Source: Paenibacillus agri | GTDB taxonomy: Bacteria; Bacillota; Bacilli; Paenibacillales; Paenibacillaceae | DNA length: 64,000 nt | Assembly: GCF_013359945.1 (NCBI RefSeq) | Contig: NZ_JABWCS010000218.1 | Span: 124,001 to 188,000 of the forward strand | Direction: 5' to 3' | Shown here: positions 17,770 to 26,014 of the stretch, piece after piece | Position numbering within the stretch: the stretch's first letter is position 1 | Layout of the letters: every line of letters starts with the position of its first letter | Translations under genes and position numbers: made by a program | Notes under the pieces: generated by a model | Seen by the model: the letters and a program-made list of their open reading frames with translations, nothing else | Told to the model about the DNA's origin: nothing | Database searches by the model: none

Positions 17770-18869
17770 AGCGATTCCCCCGTTCCCTTGTTTTGTACTC
17801 TCTTTTTATTTCCCAGCAGCAGCTTGATGCCCCCGCCGATCAGCACCAGAGACACAAGCACTGTTTTAAAATAAGCATTAAGCCGGTGTTCCAGTCGCCA
17901 CTGCGGAAAGAGTCCATCAACGGCGGGAATCGCCACATCCGCAACAATATAATACAACCCCATACAGAGCAGCACCGCTCCGAGCCAGCCCTGATGGTTC
18001 ATGAAACCTGCAATGACCGGACGGTCTTCCAGATCCTCTCTGCCATAACGGCTAATATGCTGCAGAGCATCGAACAGGCTGTAGAACCAGATGACCGGGA
18101 TCAGGAAGAATAACAGCGTTAGACGGAGCAGGTCCATAACATAGATGCTGCCAAGGAACAGAAGCATCAGCTGAAGCCCTCTTTTCTGCAGACCCAAATA
18201 CATTTGTCCTGCCCCGGGAAACGCAGCCAGAAGTGTCGCCAGCACCTTACTGCGGCGTCCATCCTCACGACCTGCCTCCAAATCCTCGAAAAGCGTCCGG
18301 TCGTACAGGAGTTCTCCTGCCTGCTTACGGTGGATATGCTGAACAGCATCGAACATGCAGTACAGCCAAATAACCGGCAATACACCGAACAGCAGCAGAA
18401 ACGCATCACTGGATGTTATTCCGGCCAAGAATAGCAGAATCGTCATAAAGCCGAAAAAGGAAATTAAGAACGACAGCCCCCGCTGCATCAGGCCCATATG
18501 AAAATGTCCCAGTCCCGGAATAAAGGACAGCAGTATGACATGAAAACGTTCATTGTCTCTACTCTTTACCGGCGTGTAAGGTACCCCCTCTATCTCTTCT
18601 AGCGGAAGCGCAACCGGCGGGGTTGGCGCTTTTAACATTTGAATCAGCAGATGGACCATACTTAGGAACCACATCACGATAAAGCCAACAAGCCCGAGCA
18701 AGGCAAGTTCATCTTCTCCTCTCGCCATTGCCAGCAATATGGACAGAAATAACCCGCCAAAGCTGACCAGGAAATAGACGATGCCCGAGGTGCGTTTTCC
18801 CATATAATAATGACCTGCCCCGGGTAAAATATTGATAAATAAAGCTTTTAGTTTACTTTGCTGCTGCAA
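17766..18869 (-). CDS. Triple-repeat TM2-like multi-pass membrane protein
   Basis: About 367 residues. I prefer the TTG at 18869, because AGAGGAGAG lies 6-8 nt before it. An in-frame GTG at 18887 would add six residues but has no ribosome-binding site. The chain contains three copies of a short motif followed by paired hydrophobic helices: PGAGHYYMGKRTSGIVYFLV, PGLGHFHMGLMQRGLSFLIS and PGAGQMYLGLQKRGLQLMLL. The motif resembles TM2 domains, which have a G-x-G-x-x-Y-x-G turn between two helices. Further membrane segments follow, and the C-terminus is basic. It lies between the anti-sigma gene and a LiaI-like gene, overlapping the latter by 4 nt. The function is not known. Confidence 0.72.
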   Translation of the reverse strand: MQQQSKLKALFINILPGAGHYYMGKRTSGIVYFLVSFGGLFLSILLAMARGEDELALLGLVGFIVMWFLSMVHLLIQMLKAPTPPVALPLEEIEGVPYTPVKSRDNERFHVILLSFIPGLGHFHMGLMQRGLSFLISFFGFMTILLFLAGITSSDAFLLLFGVLPVIWLYCMFDAVQHIHRKQAGELLYDRTLFEDLEAGREDGRRSKVLATLLAAFPGAGQMYLGLQKRGLQLMLLFLGSIYVMDLLRLTLLFFLIPVIWFYSLFDALQHISRYGREDLEDRPVIAGFMNHQGWLGAVLLCMGLYYIVADVAIPAVDGLFPQWRLEHRLNAYFKTVLVSLVLIGGGIKLLLGNKKRVQNKGTGESL

Positions 18870-18883
18870 TGTTATCTCTCCTC

Positions 18884-19375
18884 TCACTTGCGGTTACTGT
18901 TCATCAACTGATCCAGCCAGCCGCTGGTCGCTTCCATCATTTGTTCGCTGTATGACGGATGCTTGCCCTCCGGAACGAACACCCCTATCTCCCCCGAAAA
19001 CAGCCGGTCGAATACGCCGGAGGATAGAAAGATCAGCGTTAGTGAAGCTGCGATTACATAATGGACAATCGCTTGCTCATACCAGCGACTTCGCCGCTGA
19101 CCCTCTTTGGCTGGCCGGATCTCCTTACTGGGATGGATTGCGTGCTTCTTCACTGTAGATAAGCTTCCCATCACATTTTCTGTAAACTGCTTCTGATTTT
19201 CCAGCGGCGGAAATTGCCCTTGAAGCTCCTCCAGCGACTCCAGATAGGAGAGAAGCGCATCGTCATCCTCCAGCAGCCGTTGCTCCCAGATATCCCGTTC
19301 TTCCGGGCTTCCTTCACCTGCAAGATACTGTCGTGCACGGGCATCATCCTGCTTTAATTCTCCGTCTTGCCTCAT
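18884..19375 (-). CDS. Single-pass anti-sigma-like protein
   Basis: A protein of 163 residues starting at the ATG at 19375. That ATG overlaps the sigma factor stop (ATGA) and has GGAGG 8 nt upstream. Residues 1-100 are acidic and helical (DDARARQYLAGEGSPEERDI). A basic patch (RPAKEGQRRSRWYEQ) leads into one membrane helix (VHYVIAASLTLIFLSS). About 35 extracytoplasmic residues follow. No zinc-finger His/Cys motif is present. The position next to an ECF sigma gene and the topology suggest the membrane anti-sigma factor that holds the sigma factor inactive. That role is inferred from context. Confidence 0.68.
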   Translation of the reverse strand: MRQDGELKQDDARARQYLAGEGSPEERDIWEQRLLEDDDALLSYLESLEELQGQFPPLENQKQFTENVMGSLSTVKKHAIHPSKEIRPAKEGQRRSRWYEQAIVHYVIAASLTLIFLSSGVFDRLFSGEIGVFVPEGKHPSYSEQMMEATSGWLDQLMNSNRK

Positions 19376-19920
19376 AGCCAATCGTCCTCCTTCCAATGTT
19401 TTCGGATCCACTGCCGGGCCCGGTAGAGCCGGGATTCCACTGTCTTCAATGTAATGCCCTTCTGGGTTGCTATCTGTTCATAATTTTGCTGTTCGATATA
19501 ATAGGCGACGATCACCTCACGATGCATCTCCGGCAGCATCTGCACTTCATCCCACAGACGTTCTCTGCGTTCGCGCCGGACAACACCAACCAGGATATCC
19601 TCATCACCCGAGCAGATCTGACGGAGCGTCAATTCGCAGTCAACAGGCTGCTCCCGCTGGCGATCCCTTTTACGCTTGGAGTCAATCGCCTTATGTAAGG
19701 CAATACGTGAAATCCATGTTACTAATCCTTGAAAACGATAGTCGGGGAGAGATTTGTAAATTTGCAGAAAGGCTTCCTGGGCCGCGTCCTCGGCGCCTCT
19801 GGCTTCGCGCAACACCGAGTAGGTGATCTTGTACACTTGCCCGGCATATCTGTCCACGAACTTTCGGAAAGCATCCTCGTCTCCCTGGCAAATTCTCTTG
19901 ATTAATAGTTCATCCTCAAT
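19372..19920 (-). CDS. ECF-type RNA polymerase sigma factor, apparent AUU start
   Basis: An ECF sigma factor. Region 2 (QVYKITYSVLREARGAEDAA) is followed by region 4 (LPEMHREVIVAYYIEQQNYE with a helix-turn-helix ending in KTVESRLYRARQWI). A GTG at 19857 is the only canonical start, but it would remove the first helix of region 2. Upstream in frame the codons read EDELLIKRICQGDEDAFRKF, the usual N-terminus of this family. They begin at an ATT at 19920, 8 nt after AAGGAGG. No ATG, GTG or TTG exists in that frame back to a TGA. I therefore place the start at the ATT, giving 182 residues. It heads a four-gene operon with overlapping stops and starts. Confidence 0.82.
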   Translation of the reverse strand: MEDELLIKRICQGDEDAFRKFVDRYAGQVYKITYSVLREARGAEDAAQEAFLQIYKSLPDYRFQGLVTWISRIALHKAIDSKRKRDRQREQPVDCELTLRQICSGDEDILVGVVRRERRERLWDEVQMLPEMHREVIVAYYIEQQNYEQIATQKGITLKTVESRLYRARQWIRKHWKEDDWL

Positions 19921-20040
19921 GGCTCTCCCCTCCTTCCCACAGTAATAGACGCAGCATCTATCACTTACCCCTGCTTTAAGCGTAAACTTTTTTCAGAGAG
20001 GAAAATAGAGGGAATATAGCAATTATTAGTATCCAATATG

Positions 20041-20082
20041 AAAAAAACCGTATCGCCCGGCGGAAGCCAGCGCAATACGGTT
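20041..20082 (-). terminator. Intrinsic terminator after the dnaD-like gene
   Basis: AACCGTAT and ATACGGTT form an 8-bp stem at 20046-20082. On the minus strand it is followed by a run of T residues, the complement of A at 20041-20047. It lies 44 nt beyond the stop at 20126. Confidence 0.85.
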
Positions 20083-20125
20083 CAATTTCTCTCAATCCAG
20101 AAGAATCAATCTCCTATGGAAGAAT

Positions 20126-20872
20126 CTATCTGCCCCCATTACGGAATTTCTTCAAATAGGTTTTGACATCCTGAGCATTCTTGAGGCGGTTGCGGGACCA
20201 CTCCAGTAGAATACGATCGATGTACCGGAAATGCAGCTTCCCGGCAAAGACCGCTTCCTTCAAAGCGAGCAGAATTAGTTCCTCCAGGTATTGGTCTTGA
20301 TCGACCCAGCCCGAGATCGTCTCACACTCCATTGGGGAGAGCGGACGCCCGAATTCTTTTTCAAATACACTGAACAAGCTTCGGCTTTCTTCCTCTCCTT
20401 TGCTCTGGAGAGATGCAGGATTCCAGCCTGATCCACCGTTCGACAAGACATCCGCAGAGGAACGCTGCGATGTCAGTAGCTCCTGTGTCTGACCAGCCTG
20501 CTGGGCGACTTCAGCCAGATAGGCTCCTAACTTGCTGTATAGTCCAGAGAAGTTATAGCGTTCGTAATGGATACCCCGCAGCTCGTCATTATCCTCATCG
20601 ATGCCGATAAATCCATCCTTCATCAGCTTCTGGAGCTCGCCTGCGATTACGGGCATGCTTCGTCCGGTTACCCCCTGCAGATCCTCGAGGGTCGGGAACT
20701 CCATCCCCTCCACCTGTCTGAACGCTAGCAGATGAATCAGCAGCATTGCCTCACTACCCGCCAAGCCGAGCTTGCGGTAATGCTTGAGCAACGCGTAAGG
20801 AATGATAGCCATTCCGCTCTCCAGGCCGAAGGAGACGCCTTCTCCCCAGGCATTCCATCCTTTGCCGTCCAT
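20126..20872 (-). CDS. dnaD: DnaD-domain replication initiation protein
   Basis: A 248-residue protein with the DnaD layout. The N-terminal winged-helix part is at residues about 20-110 (IPYALLKHYRKLGLAGSEAM, a DNA/oligomer interface). A Ser/Gly-rich linker covers 130-165. The C-terminal DnaB_2-type domain is at 167-245 (SLFSVFEKEFGRPLSPMECE then LHFRYIDRILLEWSRN and a K/R-rich tail ending YLKKFRNGG). DnaD acts with DnaB and DnaI to load the replicative helicase in Bacillales. The gene lies just downstream of asnS, the same order (asnS-dnaD) as in B. subtilis, which supports the assignment. Confidence 0.88.
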   Translation of the reverse strand: MDGKGWNAWGEGVSFGLESGMAIIPYALLKHYRKLGLAGSEAMLLIHLLAFRQVEGMEFPTLEDLQGVTGRSMPVIAGELQKLMKDGFIGIDEDNDELRGIHYERYNFSGLYSKLGAYLAEVAQQAGQTQELLTSQRSSADVLSNGGSGWNPASLQSKGEEESRSLFSVFEKEFGRPLSPMECETISGWVDQDQYLEELILLALKEAVFAGKLHFRYIDRILLEWSRNRLKNAQDVKTYLKKFRNGGR

Positions 20873-20936
20873 GTACGCCCCCCTTTGTTAAAAAATAACC
20901 TATCATAAAATCCATCTTACTTGTAATTCTATAAGA

Positions 20937-20969
20937 AACTGCGCCTCCTTGTGAAAGGACGGCGCAGTT
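20937..20969 (-). terminator. Intrinsic terminator after asnS
   Basis: AACTGCGCC and GGCGCAGTT form a 9-bp stem with an inner TCCTT/AAGGA extension. On the minus strand it is followed by TCTTATAG. It lies 15 nt after the asnS stop and would partly separate asnS from the dnaD gene. Confidence 0.75.
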
Positions 20970-20983
20970 GTTATTGCCGAATA

Positions 20984-22279
20984 TTATGGGTATAGACGGT
21001 AGAGTGTACGAGGGAACGGAATCGTTTCACGTACGTGGTCAAGCCCGCAAATCCAGGCTACTGTGCGCTCCAGGCCAAGACCGAAGCCGGAGTGTGGTAC
21101 AGTACCGTAGGTACGCAGGTCCATGTACCATTTGTAAGTGTCCAGCGACAGATTGTGTTCCTTGAAGCGTGCTTCCAAGAGCGCCGGATCGTCAATCCGT
21201 TGAGAGCCGCCGATAATCTCGCCATAGCCTTCAGGCGCGATCATATCCGCACACAGCACCACTTCTGGACGGTTCGGATCTGGCTTCATATAAAATGCCT
21301 TAAAGGATGCCGGGTAATGGGTAATGAATACCGGTTTGTCATACGCTTCAGCGATCGCTGTTTCGTGCGGTGCACCGAAGTCTTCGCCCCACGCAATCTC
21401 GTGTCCATTCTCGTTCAGGAACTTGATAGCATCGTCGTAAGTAATCCGTGGGAACGGCGCCTGAATGGCTTCCAGCTTGGAAATATCGCGGCCTACCGCT
21501 TCCAGCTCGGTACGGCAGTTCTTAACGACAGATTGCACCACGTGAGAAACGAACTGCTCTTGTACCTTCAAGCTCTCTTCATGATCGGTGAAGGCCATTT
21601 CCGGCTCGATCATCCAGAACTCTATCAAGTGGCGGCGTGTCTTGGACTTTTCCGCACGGAAGGTTGGACCGAAGGAGTATACACGGCCCAGCGCCATTGC
21701 AGCTGCTTCCATGTATAGCTGACCGCTCTGTGTCAGATAAGCATCCTCGTCAAAATATTTAGTGTGGAACAGGTTGGTCGTTCCTTCTGCCGAGGTTGGC
21801 GTCAGAATCGGCGGATCGACCAAAGTAAAGCCGCTCGTGTCAAAGAACTCTTGAATCGCACGGATGATCTCCGCACGGATGACCAGAACCGCACGCTGCT
21901 TGGATGAACGCAGCCAGAGGTGACGGTGATCCATCAGGAAGTCCACGCCGTGCTCCTTCGGAGTAATTGGGTAATTCTCAGTGATGTGCAGCACTTCAAT
22001 GCCGGTAACTGTCATCTCGAAGCCGGATTGGCTGCGCGGTTCTTCACGAATAATACCGGTCACGTACAGGGAGCTTTCTTGTGTCAGGCTCTTCGCGGCA
22101 TCCCATACCTCTTCAGGTACTTCCGATTTCACGACAACACCCTGGATATAACCTGTACCATCCCGCAGCTGCAGGAACTGGATTTTACCGCTGGAGCGCT
22201 TGTTGTTAACCCAACAGCCGATTACAACACTTTCTCCAACATGCTCGTTCACTTTCTTGATTACACTTTTGTTAGCCAT
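20984..22279 (-). CDS. asnS: Asparaginyl-tRNA synthetase
   Basis: A 431-residue class IIb aminoacyl-tRNA synthetase. The N-terminal OB fold (VVIGCWVNNKRSSGKIQFLQ) binds the tRNA anticodon. The catalytic core has motif 2 (FRAEKSKTRRHLIEFWMIEP) and motif 3 (HSGFGLGLERTVAWICGLDH) near the C-terminus. The length matches B. subtilis AsnS. It charges tRNA-Asn in the cytoplasm. It follows ackA by 21 nt and is probably cotranscribed with it. No T-box leader is visible before the gene. Confidence 0.95.
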   Translation of the reverse strand: MANKSVIKKVNEHVGESVVIGCWVNNKRSSGKIQFLQLRDGTGYIQGVVVKSEVPEEVWDAAKSLTQESSLYVTGIIREEPRSQSGFEMTVTGIEVLHITENYPITPKEHGVDFLMDHRHLWLRSSKQRAVLVIRAEIIRAIQEFFDTSGFTLVDPPILTPTSAEGTTNLFHTKYFDEDAYLTQSGQLYMEAAAMALGRVYSFGPTFRAEKSKTRRHLIEFWMIEPEMAFTDHEESLKVQEQFVSHVVQSVVKNCRTELEAVGRDISKLEAIQAPFPRITYDDAIKFLNENGHEIAWGEDFGAPHETAIAEAYDKPVFITHYPASFKAFYMKPDPNRPEVVLCADMIAPEGYGEIIGGSQRIDDPALLEARFKEHNLSLDTYKWYMDLRTYGTVPHSGFGLGLERTVAWICGLDHVRETIPFPRTLYRLYP

Positions 22280-22300
22280 GCCTACACTCTCTCCTCTAAT

Positions 22301-23509
22301 TTAGCCGTTAATTCCTTGCACAATACGGTGTGTATCGCGTGCGATGACAAGCTCTTCGTTTGTCGGCACTACGAGCACCTGTACCTTGGAATCAGCCGTC
22401 GAGATGCGGCGCGGATCGCCGGAGCGGACTTTATTGGCTTCAGCATCCAGTTCAATTCCAAGGAACGTCAAGTTATTCAGCACTCTTTCGCGCAGCAACG
22501 AAGCGTTCTCGCCGACACCGGCTGTGAACACAATCGCGTCGACACCGTTCATAGCAGCTGCGTAAGAACCGATGTATTTGCGCAGACGGTATTCGTACAT
22601 TTCAAAAGCAAGCGTAGAGTTAGGCTCACCTTTCTCCGCACCGTCAATAATATCGCGCATATCGCTGCTGACGCCCGAAATTGCAAGCAATCCACTGTGC
22701 TTGTTAAGCATCGAATTCACTTCGCCTACGGACAACTCTTCCTTGTTCATTACATATGGAACAACAGCGGGGTCAAGATCACCGCTGCGCGTACCCATCA
22801 TCAGACCTTCCAGCGGAGTCATCCCCATGGAAGTATCAACAGACACACCGCCTTGAACCGCGGTTACGCTCGCACCGTTACCGATGTGGCAAGTGATAAT
22901 TTTGAGGTCCTCAAGCGGACGATCCAAATACTCGGCAGCAGCTTTGCTCACGAAATCATGGGATGTACCGTGGGCACCGTAACGGCGAACCTTGTATTTG
23001 TTATACAACACTCTTGGAATAGCATACATATAGGCCTTCTCAGGCATCGTTTGATGGAACGCAGTATCGAAGACAACAACCTGTGGCACGCCCGGCATAT
23101 TGGTCTCGGAAGCGGAAATCCCCATCATTGCAGCAGGGTTATGCAGTGGTGCCAGGTCGAACAACTGACGAATTTTCGTCTTAGCATCAGCATCTACCAG
23201 CGCGGAAGCTTTGAAGTATTCGCCTCCGTGTACCACACGGTGTCCAACAGCATTGATTTCTTTAATGGACTCGATTACGCCGTGTTCCTTGTCAGTAAGG
23301 ATGGCAAGGACTTTACGAATCGCTGTGTTATGTTCCAAAATTTCGCTGACTTCTGTCACTTCCTGCTTGCCAGTCGGCTTGTGATTCAGAATGGAGGAAT
23401 CCATCCCGATCCGTTCTACCAGACCTTTTGCCAAAACAGATTCATCAGTCATGTTGTACAGTTGGTATTTCAGAGAAGAACTCCCCGAGTTAATTACTAG
23501 AATATTCAT
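22301..23509 (-). CDS. ackA: Acetate kinase
   Basis: A 402-residue acetokinase that interconverts acetyl phosphate plus ADP with acetate plus ATP. Family signatures are visible at the N-terminus (MNILVINSGSSSLKYQL), at GHRVVHGGE, in the MGMTPLEGLMMGTRSGDLDP region and in the C-terminal ATP-binding segment (FTAGVGENASLLRERVL). Length is normal. It overlaps the upstream 3-hydroxyacyl-CoA dehydrogenase gene by 4 nt. No phosphotransacetylase gene is next to it. A related branched-chain or butyrate kinase activity cannot be excluded, but the acetate kinase motifs are typical. Confidence 0.93.
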   Translation of the reverse strand: MNILVINSGSSSLKYQLYNMTDESVLAKGLVERIGMDSSILNHKPTGKQEVTEVSEILEHNTAIRKVLAILTDKEHGVIESIKEINAVGHRVVHGGEYFKASALVDADAKTKIRQLFDLAPLHNPAAMMGISASETNMPGVPQVVVFDTAFHQTMPEKAYMYAIPRVLYNKYKVRRYGAHGTSHDFVSKAAAEYLDRPLEDLKIITCHIGNGASVTAVQGGVSVDTSMGMTPLEGLMMGTRSGDLDPAVVPYVMNKEELSVGEVNSMLNKHSGLLAISGVSSDMRDIIDGAEKGEPNSTLAFEMYEYRLRKYIGSYAAAMNGVDAIVFTAGVGENASLLRERVLNNLTFLGIELDAEANKVRSGDPRRISTADSKVQVLVVPTNEELVIARDTHRIVQGING

Positions 23510-24378
23510 ATACGGTCACCATCCTTGTCGTACTTGAAGAAGCCTTCGCCCGATTTCATGCCCAGTTGTCCCGCACGCACCATCTTTTTCAAAATGGTCG
23601 ATGGACGGTATTTCAGTTCGCCGTATTCGCGGAACATCCGCTCGAGCGCAGCCTGTACCGAATCCAGGCCAAACCGGTCAGCCATTTCCAGTGGTCCATA
23701 TTGGAACTGGTAGCCAATCCGCATAGCATCGTCAATATCCTGAGGAGAAGCAACACCTTCTTGCAATACGTGCATAGCTTCGTTGATGAGCAAACAAATG
23801 AGGCGTGAAGTTACAAATCCCGGGGATTCATAAATCATTACGCCCTTCTTCTCTACAACCTCGTCTACAAAAGCTTTTGTATCTTCGAATGTTTTGTCCG
23901 ATGTTTTCAGACCGCGTACAATTTCGACCAGATCCACTTTCGCTACAGGGTATATAAAATGCATGCCAATGACGCGTTCCGGGTACATTGTTGAGCTGGC
24001 AAGTTCAGTCAAGCTGAGTGTGGAAGTATTGCTCGCCAGGATAATGTGGCTCGGACACACTTGGTCAAGCTGGTGAAATACTTTTTGTTTGGCTTCCAGA
24101 TCTTCAATGATTGTCTCAATAACCATATCACAGGAACTGAGCTCTGCAAAATGGGTCACTTTTTGGATACGGCCGAGAATCAGCTTCTTCTCTGCCTGGG
24201 TGATGGCCCATTTCTCCAGTTGTTTGTCGAGACTGGTTTCGATCATATCATAGGAATAATCCAGTCTTTCTTCTGTTTTCTCCACCAGCATTACATCCAA
24301 ACCCTTGGCAGCGAGCATTTCTGCGATGCCTTGTCCCATCGTACCGCCGCCGATGACACCGATTTTCTTAAAATTCAT
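23506..24378 (-). CDS. 3-hydroxyacyl-CoA (3-hydroxybutyryl-CoA) dehydrogenase
   Basis: A 290-residue NAD-dependent dehydrogenase. The Rossmann motif is GVIGGGTMGQGIA at residues about 7-19. The catalytic region reads ASNTSTLSLTELA and GMHFIYPVAKVDLVEIVRG, where the His is the general base. The C-terminal dimerisation domain follows (GFVTSRLICLLINEAMHVLQ). The size fits 3-hydroxybutyryl-CoA dehydrogenase. It is translationally coupled to ackA, an uncommon pairing that may link acyl-CoA metabolism with acetate formation. The exact acyl chain preference is not readable. Confidence 0.87.
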   Translation of the reverse strand: MNFKKIGVIGGGTMGQGIAEMLAAKGLDVMLVEKTEERLDYSYDMIETSLDKQLEKWAITQAEKKLILGRIQKVTHFAELSSCDMVIETIIEDLEAKQKVFHQLDQVCPSHIILASNTSTLSLTELASSTMYPERVIGMHFIYPVAKVDLVEIVRGLKTSDKTFEDTKAFVDEVVEKKGVMIYESPGFVTSRLICLLINEAMHVLQEGVASPQDIDDAMRIGYQFQYGPLEMADRFGLDSVQAALERMFREYGELKYRPSTILKKMVRAGQLGMKSGEGFFKYDKDGDRI

Positions 24379-24497
24379 AAAAAAGTCTCCATCCTTTCAG
24401 GTATCTATACCTTAGTATTGTACCTTGTCTGTCGTAAAGATTTAAATAGCCCGACATATAATGATATCTTAGCATGCCTGAAAAGTAAAAAAAAATA

Positions 24498-24521
24498 ACC
24501 GGCATAAATAATTATGCCGGT
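24498..24521 (-). terminator. Intrinsic terminator overlapping the stop codon of the FtsH-like gene
   Basis: ACCGGCATAA and TTATGCCGGT form a perfect 10-bp stem with a 4-nt loop. On the minus strand it is followed by TTATTTTTTTTTAC. The stop codon at 24512-24514 lies inside the stem. Confidence 0.9.
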
Positions 24522-26014
24522 AAAAGGACGCTGTCACGAAATTGACAACGAAATTGCTCTCCAGAAAGGACTTCTTCTTTCATTAAAATGTCAAGAGAGT
24601 AATCAAATACATTCCGCTGATTCTCCAGCATTTCACGCGTCCGAAGCATAAGCTCGTCCAGTATTTTACTGTTTTCCTTCATTAGCTCTTCTGTGGTAAC
24701 CATATCCAGATTGGCAATCCCCAGAGAGGTAAGTCCAGACTTCATCATCGTTTCGACAATATTCAACGCCTGGTCGAAGTCTCCCCTCGAACCGGTACTG
24801 CGTCCGCCATAGAAGATCTCCTCAGAAGCGGCTCCGCCTAGTGCGATCATAATCTGATCCTCCAGATAGTCCTTCGTATACAGATACTGCTCCTCTTGCG
24901 GATTATGCCGCACATAACCGAGTGCCTGCCCCCGTGGGGTAAGGGTAACCTGGCTGACACTGCCCGGGCGCAGCAGTTCGGCCATGATCGCATGTCCCAG
25001 CTCATGAATAGCGACGCGTTTCTTCTCTTCGAGATTAGTCTCGCGGTCTGTCTTCTCGCCCATCATCACCTTGTCGATGGCCATGGACAAATGACGATGC
25101 TCCACTTCTGTCAGATTCTCACGCATCATGTAGATGGCCGCTTCGTTCATCACACTTTCGAGTTGGGCACCAGAGAACCCATAAGCTTCCTCGGCGATTT
25201 TATCGAGACTCACTTCAGCGCTCAGCGGCTTGTTCTTCGCATGTAGAGCCAGAATCGATCTGCGGCCCTTGATATCGGGCATATCCACCTGGATATGACG
25301 GTCGAACCGGCCTGGCCGCAGCAGCGCCGAATCCAGCATTTCCTTGCGGTTTGTAGCAGCCACCAGGAGAATGCGCGGAGTCTCATTGTTATAGATACCG
25401 TCCATTTCCGTGAGCAACTGATTCAGTGTCTGGTCATATTCACGCTGCTGTCCGCCTTCACGCTTACCGCCAATAACGTCAATTTCGTCGATAAAAATAA
25501 TCGCGCTCTGTTTGTTCTCCTTCACAGCCCGGGCACGGGCGTCGCGGAACAAATCACGGATACGCCCTGCGCCTACCCCGACATACATTTCAACAAACTC
25601 ACTGCCGGAGGCGGCAACGAATACTGAATTTGTATAGTGTGCAGCTGCTTTAGCCATCAATGTCTTCCCGGTTCCCGGAGGACCAGTGAGCAGGATGCCC
25701 TTAAGCGGGCGAATCCCGAACTTGCTGATCTCTTCATGACGAATCAGAAAATCCAGCGCTTCACGGAGTTCCTGCTTAGCATTATCCTGGCCGCCGATTT
25801 CTTCAAAAGTCAGCTTGGACGGCCCTTCCTTCTTGCGCTTCTTCTCCGCTCCGGCACCAACAGCGATCCCGCCACGCATATGTGCTATCAGCAGCAGCGC
25901 ACCGATCATGCCAGCCGCAATGATGACCGGAAAAATATTAATGCCAACAAACACCATGAAAATCAACACGACAGGAATAAATCCCACCAGTACTTCTTTA
26001 GTCCATTTAGGCAT
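24512..26014 (-). CDS. FtsH-like AAA+ membrane zinc protease without ectodomain
   Basis: A 500-residue FtsH relative. Two adjacent membrane helices (residues about 8-26 and 28-46) form a tight hairpin. The AAA module has Walker A GPPGTGKT at 111-118, Walker B IIFIDE at 172-177 and the arginine-finger region LLRPGRFDRH at 231-240. The zinc protease motif HELGH is at 337-341. FtsH usually has about 640 residues and an extracytoplasmic domain of about 70 residues between its helices; here it is absent. It overlaps the upstream gene by 8 nt. It probably degrades membrane proteins. This is likely a second, specialised FtsH, since the housekeeping ftsH usually lies near hpt/tilS. Confidence 0.86.
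   Translation of the reverse strand: MPKWTKEVLVGFIPVVLIFMVFVGINIFPVIIAAGMIGALLLIAHMRGGIAVGAGAEKKRKKEGPSKLTFEEIGGQDNAKQELREALDFLIRHEEISKFGIRPLKGILLTGPPGTGKTLMAKAAAHYTNSVFVAASGSEFVEMYVGVGAGRIRDLFRDARARAVKENKQSAIIFIDEIDVIGGKREGGQQREYDQTLNQLLTEMDGIYNNETPRILLVAATNRKEMLDSALLRPGRFDRHIQVDMPDIKGRRSILALHAKNKPLSAEVSLDKIAEEAYGFSGAQLESVMNEAAIYMMRENLTEVEHRHLSMAIDKVMMGEKTDRETNLEEKKRVAIHELGHAIMAELLRPGSVSQVTLTPRGQALGYVRHNPQEEQYLYTKDYLEDQIMIALGGAASEEIFYGGRSTGSRGDFDQALNIVETMMKSGLTSLGIANLDMVTTEELMKENSKILDELMLRTREMLENQRNVFDYSLDILMKEEVLSGEQFRCQFRDSVLLPA

Noticed and set aside
21920..23500. Open frame of 526 codons on the plus strand opposite asnS and ackA
   Set aside because: It is a mirror of two strongly conserved minus-strand genes, has no ribosome-binding site and no recognisable domain.
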